A stretch of 61,282 nucleotides of DNA from CALGLS01 sp047626155. Its GTDB lineage: Bacteria > Bacteroidota > Bacteroidia > Chitinophagales > Saprospiraceae. The stretch is from NCBI GenBank assembly GCA_047626155.1, contig JBLHRR010000017.1, forward strand, positions 1-61,282, in the 5' to 3' direction. Each line of letters begins with the position of its first letter. Position 1 is the first letter of the stretch. Shown here piece by piece: positions 17,619 to 26,174 of this stretch. The notes beneath the pieces were generated by a model that was not told the origin of the DNA, searched no databases, and saw only the letters and a list, made by a program, of their open reading frames with translations. Both the position numbers and the translations under genes were made by a program.

Positions 17619-19050
17619 CTGCTTGATTGGCTAGGTCCACGTTGATGAGGAGTGCCAGATTTATAAAGAAAAAGCTACCTATTTTATCGGTTTCTATCAG
17701 ATCATTAATCAAACAAAGCGCATCAATAACAATCAGAGAAAGCATGGCAAAAAGCACTACGGCTCGTCTCCAGGGCACCGTTGTTTCATGGTAAATATTT
17801 TCTCCCTTTATCAGTACGTAGGCCGATAAAAACAGAAAAATCAAAAATCCAAAAACCCCTTGCTCTACAAGAATCATCAGATAATAACAATGTATTCCCG
17901 AACGATCGGGATTATCACTTACATAGGTTTGATAACTCGTAACCGTATACCCTTTATACAAGTTTCTAAAATTGCCTGGTCCTACTCCTTTCCAAGGGTG
18001 GACAGGAATCATATAAGTCCCAGCTATCCAACGATAGAAACGTTCTACTGTGGAAATGTCTTCCATTTTGAAAGTAGCTTCTATCAGATTATCAAAGTCT
18101 TGGTGCGTTACAGTATGCTCAAAGTCTGGTGAAAAATCGAGATAGCGGTTATTGTTCGCAAGGAAGAAAACCAGTCCAAACAAGCCTACGAAAGTAACAA
18201 CCAAAGCTAATTTCACTAATCTGAAACGAACAACAAAGTGTCCGGCTACTGCAATCACGACACCCACGTAGGCTGCCCTTGTGTAGGACAACTGTATCCC
18301 AATCAAAACAACCAACAGCGACCAACCCAGTAGCTTCCTTAGCTTAGACCCCTTGGGGTACAAGGTTCGCATATGCCAAACCATTGGGAAAAAACAAGCT
18401 AGGATTGCAGCATAGGCCACATGGTTCCTATAAAAAGGCCGAACTGCATTATTGACTTTATCAAAAGCAAAACCATCAAAAAATTGAAAAAATGTAGTCC
18501 AGAAAACAGTAAATATCAAAGGGATAAAAATACACCAGAAGAATGTCTTTATCTGTTTTTCCGTTTTCAGCATCCGTCCTGCTAAAAAGAAGAATACGGC
18601 TATATACCAAAACTTAGACAACGAGAACTTAGTGGAGATCATCAACATTTCAGAGGTCAAAGATGTCGCTACCGTCCACACAAAATGAAGGAGTAGAACT
18701 AATGTTATAGGATGTGTGAGAAAACGTCCGTTTATCTTTTCGGGAAAGCGAAGGAGGTATACTATATAAATCAACAGTAGCCCAATCGTCAGAGGCTCTC
18801 CAGGTAAATCCGTGGCGAAACCTCCAGGCAAATGCACTTCCATAGACAGCGGAATGCTTATCATCAGCAAATAAAACAACAGTCTAAAATCAAGAATGGT
18901 CACATAGGCTACGGCCAAAAAGATAGGAAGACCAAAAAGAGCATAGGTCTCTGTAGCAATGCCGAGTAATATGCTCAACAATACAATTACGCTGTAGCCT
19001 TTAAAGATTAGCCGCGCTTGTCCGTCTGCTGAAAATGATTTATTTGGCAT
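17584..19050 (-). CDS. O-antigen ligase/polymerase family membrane protein
   Basis: 488 aa with about 11-12 predicted membrane segments. A Wzy_C-type large periplasmic loop (about 310-400) contains WIAGTYMIPVHPWKGVGPGN and a conserved His-rich end (SGIHCYYLMILVEQGVFGFL). Arg-containing helices (LSYTRAAYVGVVIAV) fit the O-antigen ligase family, which joins or polymerises lipid-linked glycans at the periplasmic face of the inner membrane. It overlaps the Wzz-like gene by 11 bases and FkbM by 35 bases, so translation is coupled. Confidence 0.9.
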   Translation of the reverse strand: MPNKSFSADGQARLIFKGYSVIVLLSILLGIATETYALFGLPIFLAVAYVTILDFRLLFYLLMISIPLSMEVHLPGGFATDLPGEPLTIGLLLIYIVYLLRFPEKINGRFLTHPITLVLLLHFVWTVATSLTSEMLMISTKFSLSKFWYIAVFFFLAGRMLKTEKQIKTFFWCIFIPLIFTVFWTTFFQFFDGFAFDKVNNAVRPFYRNHVAYAAILACFFPMVWHMRTLYPKGSKLRKLLGWSLLVVLIGIQLSYTRAAYVGVVIAVAGHFVVRFRLVKLALVVTFVGLFGLVFFLANNNRYLDFSPDFEHTVTHQDFDNLIEATFKMEDISTVERFYRWIAGTYMIPVHPWKGVGPGNFRNLYKGYTVTSYQTYVSDNPDRSGIHCYYLMILVEQGVFGFLIFLFLSAYVLIKGENIYHETTVPWRRAVVLFAMLSLIVIDALCLINDLIETDKIGSFFFINLALLINVDLANQADAANETARIEE

Positions 19051-20137
19051 CCCAGATTTCTCTCCAGTTTACTTTTTTATATACCTCTAACAACAAAACA
19101 CCGATGATGCTAAAAAAGAAAGCGACCATCGTAGCGGCCAATACCAAAATGGTTCGTTTGGGCCTTGACTTCACAATCGGCACCGAAGCTCCTTCTACAA
19201 TATACAAGGCATTAAAGTCAGAACCATTAACCGCTTCGAGTTGCTTCAACCTTTCTTTATCCAAAGCCAATTGTGTCCGTGCTTCTTCGTGTTGTTCGGT
19301 GAGTACTTGTATTTTCCCCATTCCTTTGTTGAATACTTTCAGGCTTGTGGTGAGTCCTTCCACTTCATATCCTAAACCCGCTATTTCTGCTTCCAGATAG
19401 ATAATGGTATCTCTTGGCACATTAGCAGCTCTGAGCAGTTCTAACTTTTTCTCTGTCCGGATTAATTTCGATTGGGCCTTTGCAGCCAAATTCGGTAGTA
19501 CCTCAGATTGTGTGACCGTATTATAAATCGCATACTTCGCTCTCCAAAGCTGCAAGGTATCTCCCAATGTTTGAATCTCCAGTTCCTTTCCTTTTATATT
19601 TGACTTGAAGGTTGTGATCTGTTTGTTTTGAGTTCCTTTTATTAAGGCTCTGCAAATTGCTGCTACTCGTTCTCGAGCATCATTCGTCATGGTGGCCGCT
19701 AATTTCGGATCTTTATCTTCTACCGATATTTTGATAGAACCGAATTTAGTTCGAATCACTTCGTAGAGTCCACCCAATTTTTGGGCTACCCAAAACGGAG
19801 CCTTTATATCTGTGGTATCAATATCGTAATGTTCGTAGAGGTCGTATTTGTCGATGAGGTAATTCAAGACCTGTCCACTTTCCGCGATACTCAGTACGCG
19901 GTCTCTGTCTTCATCCTCTCCGTAGTAATCACGGTCTCCTGATTCCCGACCAACGGGCTCCGGCTTTGCGAGGTCAGGGTTGGCCGCGTAAAATTCTGTA
20001 GTGGACATATAGTAGTCGTCCATGGTAAGGGTGACGAGGATGCTACCGATAAAAGCGAGGACCGTGACCATAAGAATAGGTCGCTTCCAACGAGATATTG
20101 TTTTCAATACCTCCAATAAATTATATGTATTACTCAT
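19040..20137 (-). CDS. Wzz-type polysaccharide chain-length regulator
   Basis: 365 aa. Membrane segments lie near both ends (PILMVTVLAFIGSILVTLTM at about 19-38, and TILVLAATMVAFFFSIIGVL at about 329-348), with a long helical periplasmic domain between them (about 170-310), the classical polysaccharide co-polymerase layout. A Pro-rich run (VPIVKSRPKR) precedes TM2. No cytosolic kinase domain is attached. It is the first gene of a three-gene operon with a consensus -7 element at 20158-20165. Confidence 0.88.
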   Translation of the reverse strand: MSNTYNLLEVLKTISRWKRPILMVTVLAFIGSILVTLTMDDYYMSTTEFYAANPDLAKPEPVGRESGDRDYYGEDEDRDRVLSIAESGQVLNYLIDKYDLYEHYDIDTTDIKAPFWVAQKLGGLYEVIRTKFGSIKISVEDKDPKLAATMTNDARERVAAICRALIKGTQNKQITTFKSNIKGKELEIQTLGDTLQLWRAKYAIYNTVTQSEVLPNLAAKAQSKLIRTEKKLELLRAANVPRDTIIYLEAEIAGLGYEVEGLTTSLKVFNKGMGKIQVLTEQHEEARTQLALDKERLKQLEAVNGSDFNALYIVEGASVPIVKSRPKRTILVLAATMVAFFFSIIGVLLLEVYKKVNWREIWDAK

Positions 20138-20157
20138 TTACAGCTGTTTGTGAGCCG

Positions 20158-20165
20158 CAAAAGTA
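20158..20165 (-). promoter_or_regulatory. -7 element of the polysaccharide operon
   Basis: The minus strand reads TACTTTTG, an exact TAnnTTTG match preceded by ATTGTC, 20 bases before the Wzz-like ATG. Confidence 0.55.
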
Positions 20166-20238
20166 GACAATTTTAGAGACATTGATGACTCCTTAGTATT
20201 ACTTAACCTTTTTAACACTACTCCTCTTTAGCTAACAG

Positions 20239-20327
20239 AGGTCATTCAATAAAGTCAGTCTTTTTGCTTCTCCCACCTCTGACCCCAAAGGAAGCCAAAA
20301 ACGCAGACACCCTTTAATGAATGACCT
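20239..20327. repeat. Long-loop inverted repeat after the GCS-CBS gene
   Basis: The arm 20239-20254 (AGGTCATTCAATAAAG) pairs with 20312-20327 (CTTTAATGAATGACCT), 15 of 16 bases, around a 57-base loop. It lies just past the stop at 20342. The core AGAGGTCA/TGACCTC also occurs in the hairpin at 34439-34511. Confidence 0.6.
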
Positions 20328-20341
20328 CGCTAACGCAAAAA

Positions 20342-22258
20342 TCAATCTCCTATTCGCTCAATCAACCTTCCGGAAATTCTAATGAAATCCATTGCTGTAA
20401 TCAAGCCAACCAATTCTCCACCTTGAACAACAGGGAGGCAACCGATTTTATGCTTTCGCATTAACTTCATTGCCTCTTTAATATTCGCTTGAGGCTTAAT
20501 GGTTACCGGCTTGGATTGCATAATATCTTTTACCGTTATCGTTTCTTTCTTTAAGGATTTATTTTTCAACAAGTAGTTCAATATCTGGTAAGAAGTGACA
20601 AGACCTACCAACTTTCCTTTGCTATCTTCTACTGGTGTAAATCGAATATGGCGATAATCCATCATCTCCGCCACCAGCTCTATGATGTCGTCTTTTTGAA
20701 CTGTGAATAAATCAGTGGCCATAAATTCTTCGACTAAAATAGCTGTAGGCTGATAATCGGCAAAATCTTTTAATTCAGGGAGTTTCCATTTATGCACAGG
20801 TATTTCTTTTTCTTGGTTACTAATAATAGCCGCAGTAAGACAAGTGATGGCTTCGTGTGACGTTGTTTCTTTGAGTAATTTAGTGTATGCTCTAAGTTGC
20901 CATCGGGCTCCATTCATGTGTGCCTTCGCTCTTTGTTCTATGATGTCAAGATAGCGGCTAATATCGGCCTTATCTATTTTCATTTTTATCAGACCCGCTT
21001 TCGCAATCGGCAACAATTCTTTTAGTATCAACTGATTCACTGTAACCTTTTTGTCTTTAAACCAGGTAAATTGTGCATCCAGGCCAATGCGTGCTGCTTT
21101 CTCAAAATTATCTCTAACATTTGCAAATTCCATCAATTTAGAAACGTCATCATATTTATCTGCCATCCCCATCATCAAGCCGACCCAAAACGCGCCGTTG
21201 GCCATTTCGTCAATCACCGTTGGGCCTGCCGGTAATACTCTGTTTTCTATTCTAAGGTGTGGCTTGCCATTTGGACTAATGCCATAACATGGTCTATTCC
21301 AACGATAAACTGTTGAGTTGTGAACCTGTAATGCTCGTAAGTGAGGTACTTTCCCTTGGCTGATCATTTCCACTGATTCTTCCTTGACATCACTGCTCAA
21401 CAAAACTCGGAAACGAGCAATGTCTTCCCGGTAAATATCCATAATAGAACCTTCAATCCACCGACTTCCGAAATTAACTCTTGGACTGCGTTCGCGCATA
21501 TGATCATGGGCGCTACGGGTATCAATAGACTGCTGAAAAAGTGCGATCCGAGATTCATGCCATAGCCTTCTACCAAAAACAATTGGAGAATTAGCCGCCA
21601 CTGCCATTACCGGTGCGGCTATCAACTGAGCAATGTTGTACATCTTTACAAACTCATCTGGTGCTACTTGTAAGTGAAATTGAAAACTGGTGTTGCAAGC
21701 TTCTAACAAAGGCGAGTCATGTTTCACTAACAATTCATCTACACCATTTAACCTCAGCTCATAAGAAGAACCGATAAGTTGTCTGTTAATAGATTCCATC
21801 AAGGCGTAATAGCGCTTCATTGGAGTCAGGTTATCCATATCCAAATGAAACTTTCGGAGGGTAGGCAGGATACCCGTGAGAATCAGTCGGGTGCCCATCG
21901 TCTTGAGTTTAGCCCGAATCTTATTCAATTTATCCTTGTTCTCTTTCTCCATTTGACTGAAGCACTTTCCTTTGAGTACACGAGGTGTCAGATTAGTTTC
22001 GAGATTAAACTTTGCCAGTTCTGTTTCTACCCAATCATAATCTTTCATTTTCTTCAAAGCTTCAACAGCTACCGTAGCTGGCTTATAAGCTTCATCAACC
22101 AGACACATTTCTTGCTCTGCTCCAATTCTTGTTATGTTCTTTTCGAACCAATCATTATCGAGCATGTATTGAAGCGCTTGTACATCATTAAGGAGGTGTT
22201 GCACAAATCGTTGCATGGATGCTTCATCCTGTAGTATAGATACCTTTTGTTCGCCCAT
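20342..22258 (-). CDS. Glutamate-cysteine ligase-like protein fused to a CBS pair
   Basis: 638 aa. Residues about 40-430 match the GCS2/carboxylate-amine ligase fold: IGAEQEMCLVDEAYKPA (metal/glutamate-binding Glu), NLETNLTPR, CNTSFQFHLQV and RIENRVLPAGPT. About 500-638 hold two CBS domains (FTVQKDDIIELVAEMMDYRH, then VKDIMQSKPVTIKPQANIKE). The catalytic half likely joins an amine to a carboxylate with ATP. The CBS pair suggests adenylate-nucleotide control. No gshB-like glutathione synthase is nearby, so a classical glutathione role is unproven. Confidence 0.85.
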   Translation of the reverse strand: MGEQKVSILQDEASMQRFVQHLLNDVQALQYMLDNDWFEKNITRIGAEQEMCLVDEAYKPATVAVEALKKMKDYDWVETELAKFNLETNLTPRVLKGKCFSQMEKENKDKLNKIRAKLKTMGTRLILTGILPTLRKFHLDMDNLTPMKRYYALMESINRQLIGSSYELRLNGVDELLVKHDSPLLEACNTSFQFHLQVAPDEFVKMYNIAQLIAAPVMAVAANSPIVFGRRLWHESRIALFQQSIDTRSAHDHMRERSPRVNFGSRWIEGSIMDIYREDIARFRVLLSSDVKEESVEMISQGKVPHLRALQVHNSTVYRWNRPCYGISPNGKPHLRIENRVLPAGPTVIDEMANGAFWVGLMMGMADKYDDVSKLMEFANVRDNFEKAARIGLDAQFTWFKDKKVTVNQLILKELLPIAKAGLIKMKIDKADISRYLDIIEQRAKAHMNGARWQLRAYTKLLKETTSHEAITCLTAAIISNQEKEIPVHKWKLPELKDFADYQPTAILVEEFMATDLFTVQKDDIIELVAEMMDYRHIRFTPVEDSKGKLVGLVTSYQILNYLLKNKSLKKETITVKDIMQSKPVTIKPQANIKEAMKLMRKHKIGCLPVVQGGELVGLITAMDFIRISGRLIERIGD

Positions 22259-22396
22259 TTGTTTTACGTTTTGTTTTGAATTTTTAGGATCGGTTACTTA
22301 TTAATTAGGGACTGGATAAATGTAGTATTTAATTTTGAATTATTAAGCTATGTAACTGGTCAAAAAGTAAATTTATCTATTTACCAATGAGCTAGA

Positions 22397-22488
22397 TTTC
22401 TCGACTCCTACATCACTCGGAATTTAAAAAGTGTCGCTGACCGTTATTCCTCGACTCGCCTCCTGCGTCGCTCGATCGGAATGACAGG
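22397..22488. repeat. Dispersed repeat R2, copy 1
   Basis: A two-part 92-base element. The first block runs TTTCTCGACTCCTACATCAC and on through AATTTAAAAAG. The second runs CCTCGACTCGCCTCCTGCGT through CGGAATGACAGG. The same two blocks in the same order and nearly the same length form copy 2 at 49303-49393. It is more GC-rich than its flanks and non-coding. Confidence 0.75.
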
Positions 22489-22612
22489 GATTCGCTCTAA
22501 AATGATTACTACCTTCAAAACAAAGAGTGATACGCCAAAAAACAATAGGGCAGCATCTTTTTTATATATACAAGCCAACAACAATTTTACTAATTCTATA
22601 AATGTAACAATC

Positions 22613-22750
22613 ATGAAAAAGGCAAAAATACTAATGGCTGTCGCCTCTCTTCTGTTTTTCAGTGCATTGGCCTATACCAATTGGTTGGAGCAAAAGAAGG
22701 AAGTAAAAATCGAGAAATATAAAGCCAGTATGAAAGAAATTAAGGAATGA
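22613..22750 (+). CDS. Small membrane-anchored protein (45 aa)
   Basis: An ATG at 22613 opens a 45-residue frame: MKKAKILMAVASLLFFSALA then YTNWLEQKKEVKIEKYKASM and KEIKE. One membrane or signal segment is followed by a short charged helix. The longer upstream frame extends into repeat R2 and is unlikely to be translated. No named family. Coding is plausible from the textbook signal/anchor start. Confidence 0.5.
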   Translation: MKKAKILMAVASLLFFSALAYTNWLEQKKEVKIEKYKASMKEIKE

Positions 22751-22799
22751 CCTACTGACTCTCTTAGCCTCTAGCCGAAAAGCAACTGCCCGTTTGTAG

Positions 22800-23093
22800 A
22801 ATATTTCCAATAACATTCAACATCCAAACTGGGCATATCCTGAAGGTATTTCGTACAATGACCCTATGCAATGGCAAGAAGCTTTATTTTATTATCAACT
22901 CGCCTTACGGTCTGAAGTGTTTGCCAATTTTGATACAAATGAAATATGGCAAGGAAATGTAATTACCTTGTTAAAAAGAAGGCAACGTGCGAATGGGAGT
23001 TTCCAAAATGAAGTAATTGGGTCAGGCTTGGAAAATGACCCTTTGGTGGCAACGGGGCTTGCGCTTACTAGTTTATGCTGGGCTCTGGAATAA
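22800..23093 (+). pseudogene. Remnant of a prenyltransferase/squalene-cyclase-like gene
   Basis: An open frame of 97 codons begins after a stop at 22797-22799. It encodes a C-terminal alpha/alpha-barrel piece: YPEGISYNDPMQWQEALFYY, ITLLKRRQRANGSFQN, ENDPLVATGLALTSL. The pattern (L..RQ..NGSF...ENDP.VAT..AL) is that of terpene cyclase and prenyltransferase-type repeats. Recognisable sequence starts before the first in-frame ATG (22866), and nothing upstream encodes the other 200-500 residues expected. I read it as a truncated, decaying gene. Confidence 0.65.
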
Positions 23094-23114
23094 CCCTGGC
23101 TGGTTTTTGCACTT

Positions 23115-23145
23115 AATGTTATGGCCAAATTACATCCATAACATT
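23115..23145. terminator. Hairpin between gene remnant and histidine kinase gene
   Basis: AATGTTATGG (23115-23124) and CCATAACATT (23136-23145) form a perfect 10-bp stem with an 11-base loop, just past the minus-strand kinase stop. No T-run follows on either strand, so termination is only moderately supported. Confidence 0.5.
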
Positions 23146-23166
23146 GAGCGTATATCTAATAACTAT

Positions 23167-24639
23167 TTAAGCAACTTCAACATAAGCCGGCAATTGAAAG
23201 CTAAAAGCCGTTCCTTCATTCAATCGACTCTGCACGTTGATGGTTGCATGGTGTAGTTCTAATATTTTTTTAGCGATGGCTAAACCCAGACCCGCTCCAC
23301 TCTTTTTGATATCATCCGACTGTTCGGCCTGCCCGTAGCGTTCGAATATTGCCGACTGCTCTCCTTCCGGTATACCTGGGCCCGTATCTGCAATACGCAC
23401 TTCCACTTTTTTCCCGACCGCATTAAGTGTGATATTTACTTTACCTCCCTCAGGTGTGAATTTCAGTGCATTATCCATTAGATTTTGAATAACACGTTCC
23501 ACCAATCCGATATCTGCAAATACCATTGGGATTTCGGGAGAAGCATTTAGATGCATGGTAATACCACGCTCTTTGGCTAGGAGCTGATACTTTTGATAAA
23601 TGTCCTGCGCTATTTCTGTGATGAAGAAAGGTTCTTTTTTAAGTTGTATTTGTTTGGCCTCTAGTTTGGAATATTCGAAAAGTTGTGCAATAAGCTTTGA
23701 CAATCGGTCTCCACTACTCAAGGTTGTTTCTAAATATTGCTTTCGCTGATCCGCATTAATATTATCGTCTTTCAATAACAATGTTTCTACATACCCTTTC
23801 ATTATCGCTAAAGGGGTACGCAAATCATGAGAGATATTGGCAATCAATTCCCGACGAAGATTTTCTACCGATTTCAACTCATCAATATTAGCGACAATGG
23901 TATCGGCCATGTCATTAAAGTCATGAGAAAGATCGGCCAATTCTCCTGTACCGGAAACAGCGACACGGGCCTTGTAATCCCCTTCTTTGAAACGCCGAAC
24001 CGTATCCATCAACTCTCGCAAATTTCGCGTAAGCAGCCAAATAGCCAGCAAACCAATCAACAATGCTCCTACAAGCGTAAGGAAAAACATATTTGCCCCC
24101 ATTTTAAAAAGATAATTTCCGTCTAACATTGAAGTCACCGCTGCTCTATACTCTCCCATCAAAATGATATACATATACCCTGTCAACTGCTCATTTTCTA
24201 TAATCGGTGCCGCTGAAAAAACCTTTCGCTCTCCCGGATGTCTTGGATCATCTCCAGTTACACAAATAGGACCATCTGACTCTATGAATTTTTTAATCGG
24301 CAACAAATCTACTTTCTCCAACTTAATGGTTTTATCAGGTGCCACATACATCATGATATTTCCAACCTTATCCAGCAAGTAGACTTCTACACTTGGATTG
24401 ATGACCATCATCGAATGCATGATTTCCTGAACGACTGCTGTATCTACCACCCCGTTTTTGATTGCAGGCGTGGTATGTTTTACTGCATAATCTGCTATTT
24501 TAGCATGCAGTACCTGACTCACTTCATCATAGTATTGACGGCTAATCGTTCGGGTAATAACCATGTAACCTAGGCCAACTATAATCATCAAAGCCATTAG
24601 CGTAGCAGATATGCGCCAGTATAATCTATTATTTTTCAT
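23167..24639 (-). CDS. Membrane sensor histidine kinase
   Basis: 490 aa. TM1 is about 11-30, a periplasmic sensor domain about 31-178, TM2 about 183-204 and HAMP about 205-257. The HisKA dimerisation domain has the phospho-acceptor His271 (ANISHDLRTPLAIMKGY). The ATPase domain shows the N box (NLMDNALKFTP), G1 (DTGPGIPEG) and G2 (SGAGLGLAIAKK). It autophosphorylates and passes the phosphate to the regulator encoded 20 bases upstream (24660-25361). The ligand is unknown. The type resembles BaeS/PhoR-like class I kinases. Confidence 0.95.
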   Translation of the reverse strand: MKNNRLYWRISATLMALMIIVGLGYMVITRTISRQYYDEVSQVLHAKIADYAVKHTTPAIKNGVVDTAVVQEIMHSMMVINPSVEVYLLDKVGNIMMYVAPDKTIKLEKVDLLPIKKFIESDGPICVTGDDPRHPGERKVFSAAPIIENEQLTGYMYIILMGEYRAAVTSMLDGNYLFKMGANMFFLTLVGALLIGLLAIWLLTRNLRELMDTVRRFKEGDYKARVAVSGTGELADLSHDFNDMADTIVANIDELKSVENLRRELIANISHDLRTPLAIMKGYVETLLLKDDNINADQRKQYLETTLSSGDRLSKLIAQLFEYSKLEAKQIQLKKEPFFITEIAQDIYQKYQLLAKERGITMHLNASPEIPMVFADIGLVERVIQNLMDNALKFTPEGGKVNITLNAVGKKVEVRIADTGPGIPEGEQSAIFERYGQAEQSDDIKKSGAGLGLAIAKKILELHHATINVQSRLNEGTAFSFQLPAYVEVA

Positions 24640-24659
24640 TATTACTTTTTTAAAAATCT

Positions 24660-25361
24660 CTATAACTCCTCATTAAAGCGATAGCCCACGCCCCAGGTTG
24701 TCAGAATGTAAGTAGGTTGTTGGATATTGGGTTCTATTTTTACTCGAAGCCGGTTGATGTGTGAGTTAACGGTATGTTCGTAGCCTTCAAAATCGTATCC
24801 CCAAACGAGGTTTAGAATTTTGGATCGATCGTAGCTTTTACCGGGATTGGAAGCTAGTAGGCTAAGCAGTTCAAATTCTTTAGGAGAAAGATCGATTCGT
24901 TTTTCACTCAGTGTTACTTTTCGTTTATCGATATCCACTCCAAGGTCTCCGAATTGCAAGACACTATTTCCGGACTTTTGGGCATTAGCGCTCATCATTT
25001 CCATTCTACGAAAAATGGCTTTTACTCTGGCAATGAATTCACGGATACTGAAAGGTTTGGTGAGGTAATCATCGGCGCCCATTTCCAGACCAAGCACCTT
25101 ATCTATTTCTTCGGATTTTGCAGTCAGCATCAGAATCGGTACACGAGCATTTTTAGCACGTACTTCGCGGCAGATTTCCATCCCGTCTTTTCGAGGTAGC
25201 ATGACATCGAGGATCAGTAGGTCATAATTATTGGCGAGGGCTTTTTGTAGCCCAATGTCTCCTTCATAAGCCACATCACAATTGCATTCCAAGTCCTTAA
25301 GATGAATTTTTAGGAGTTCCACGATATCTCGGTCATCTTCTACTATTAAAACTTTTCGCAT
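24660..25361 (-). CDS. OmpR/PhoB-family response regulator
   Basis: 233 aa. The receiver domain has acidic pocket residues D9/D10, phospho-acceptor D52 (LLILDVMLPRKDG), T80 and K82 (LMLTAK). The C-terminal winged helix spans about 135-230 (IDLSPKEFELLSLLASNPGK, GYEHTVNSHINRLRVKIEP, TTWGVGYRF). It is the first gene of a two-gene operon with the histidine kinase. A consensus -7 element lies at 25432-25439. Confidence 0.96.
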   Translation of the reverse strand: MRKVLIVEDDRDIVELLKIHLKDLECNCDVAYEGDIGLQKALANNYDLLILDVMLPRKDGMEICREVRAKNARVPILMLTAKSEEIDKVLGLEMGADDYLTKPFSIREFIARVKAIFRRMEMMSANAQKSGNSVLQFGDLGVDIDKRKVTLSEKRIDLSPKEFELLSLLASNPGKSYDRSKILNLVWGYDFEGYEHTVNSHINRLRVKIEPNIQQPTYILTTWGVGYRFNEEL

Positions 25362-25431
25362 GTTGTTGGTTCTGATTCGTGAATTGTTATTGGGTGCTCT
25401 TTTCCAGATTCGCTTTATATAAATAGTAGTG

Positions 25432-25439
25432 CAAATTTA
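25432..25439 (-). promoter_or_regulatory. -7 element of the two-component operon
   Basis: The minus strand reads TAAATTTG, an exact TAnnTTTG match followed by C, 70 bases before the response regulator ATG. Confidence 0.5.
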
Positions 25440-25568
25440 CGGAGAAAGTATCACAATAGTATCACAAGGAAATATGCCTTGTATCACGAATGAAGCAAGA
25501 AGTATTAAACAGAAAACATTATTTGAAGGGGAAAGGTGTATGGCCAGGAGGGGATTCTTTATTAAAGA

Positions 25569-25733
25569 CTACATAAACCAGATGGTGATCCAGTCGTAAA
25601 TCCAAACTCTGTTTTTGAAGAGAAGAACGGCAATGGCAGCGGCTACAAAAATGGAGAACATACGGAGGTTCTTCATACTTTGGGCATATTTTTCTCTACG
25701 ATTTTTGTAACGGTGCCTTTTGGATAGTGCCAT
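25569..25733 (-). CDS. Small basic membrane protein (54 aa)
   Basis: A 54-residue frame starts MALSKRHRYKNRREKYAQSM and continues with a membrane segment (MFSIFVAAAIAVLLF) and an aromatic end (VWIYDWITIWFM). The strongly basic N-terminus followed by one hydrophobic helix is protein-like and not random. It is preceded by an AT-rich promoter region. No named family; it resembles small inner-membrane proteins that flank housekeeping genes in Bacteroidota. Confidence 0.65.
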   Translation of the reverse strand: MALSKRHRYKNRREKYAQSMKNLRMFSIFVAAAIAVLLFKNRVWIYDWITIWFM

Positions 25734-25835
25734 GAGTTTGGATTTTTTTTTGCAAAGATAGTATTAATTCCTGAGGGGTGTTTTTTACGTTCTTAGAACA
25801 TTAGATAAAAAGATCGAGCCAAAAGATGGACTAAA

Positions 25836-26152
25836 CTAAGCTCCTGCTTCCTTCAATCTCCTCTTCTGAATGAAGCAACCGATAACAAGTCCAACAACCA
25901 GCAACGGATATAGCAGACAAGAAAGGATGAAGTGTTTTGACGTGGTTCTCTTTGCAATATTCAGTATCGTTGTGGCAGGCCCAGGTGCATTTATCTACTG
26001 TTCTTTGAGAAGAGTTTATCACGGTTATTCCATTTATTTCAAATTGTTTCAAATTGTTTCCTAGGAGAAACCTGACGAACATATTCATTTAGTAATACTA
26101 TTGTTACAATAGGGATAAGAATTAAAATAAGATTGCGAAGTTTGGGATTCAT
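25836..26152 (-). pseudogene. Frameshifted Cys-rich membrane protein gene
   Basis: Three consecutive frames read as one protein. The first (ATG at 26152) gives MNPKLRNLILILIPIVTIVL with a membrane helix and stops after RKQFETI. The second carries INGITVINSSQRTVDKCTWA then CHNDTEYCKENHVK, a Cys/His motif. The third gives a membrane helix and basic tail (LLYPLLVVGLVIGCFIQKRR). The first break coincides with a 10-bp tandem duplication at 26037-26056; removing one copy restores the frame. The second break lies near 25920. Either a decayed gene or, for the first break, a switchable one. Confidence 0.6.
26037..26056. repeat. 10-bp tandem duplication causing a frameshift
   Basis: TTTCAAATTG occurs twice in direct tandem, followed by another TTTC. 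On the minus strand the extra 10 bases shift the frame of the membrane-protein gene and create an early TGA. Confidence 0.85.
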
Positions 26153-26174
26153 TCTTCATTTAGCTTTTCACAAA

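Noticed and set aside
16695..20137. Full capsule or O-antigen biosynthesis cluster
   Set aside because: Only Wzz-like, ligase/polymerase-like and FkbM genes are present; no glycosyltransferase, flippase or sugar nucleotide genes adjoin, so only a partial operon is claimed.
25870..26064. 64-aa plus-strand frame over the Cys-rich pseudogene
   Set aside because: Shadow of the minus-strand gene, whose Cys/His motif and TM segments are more coherent.
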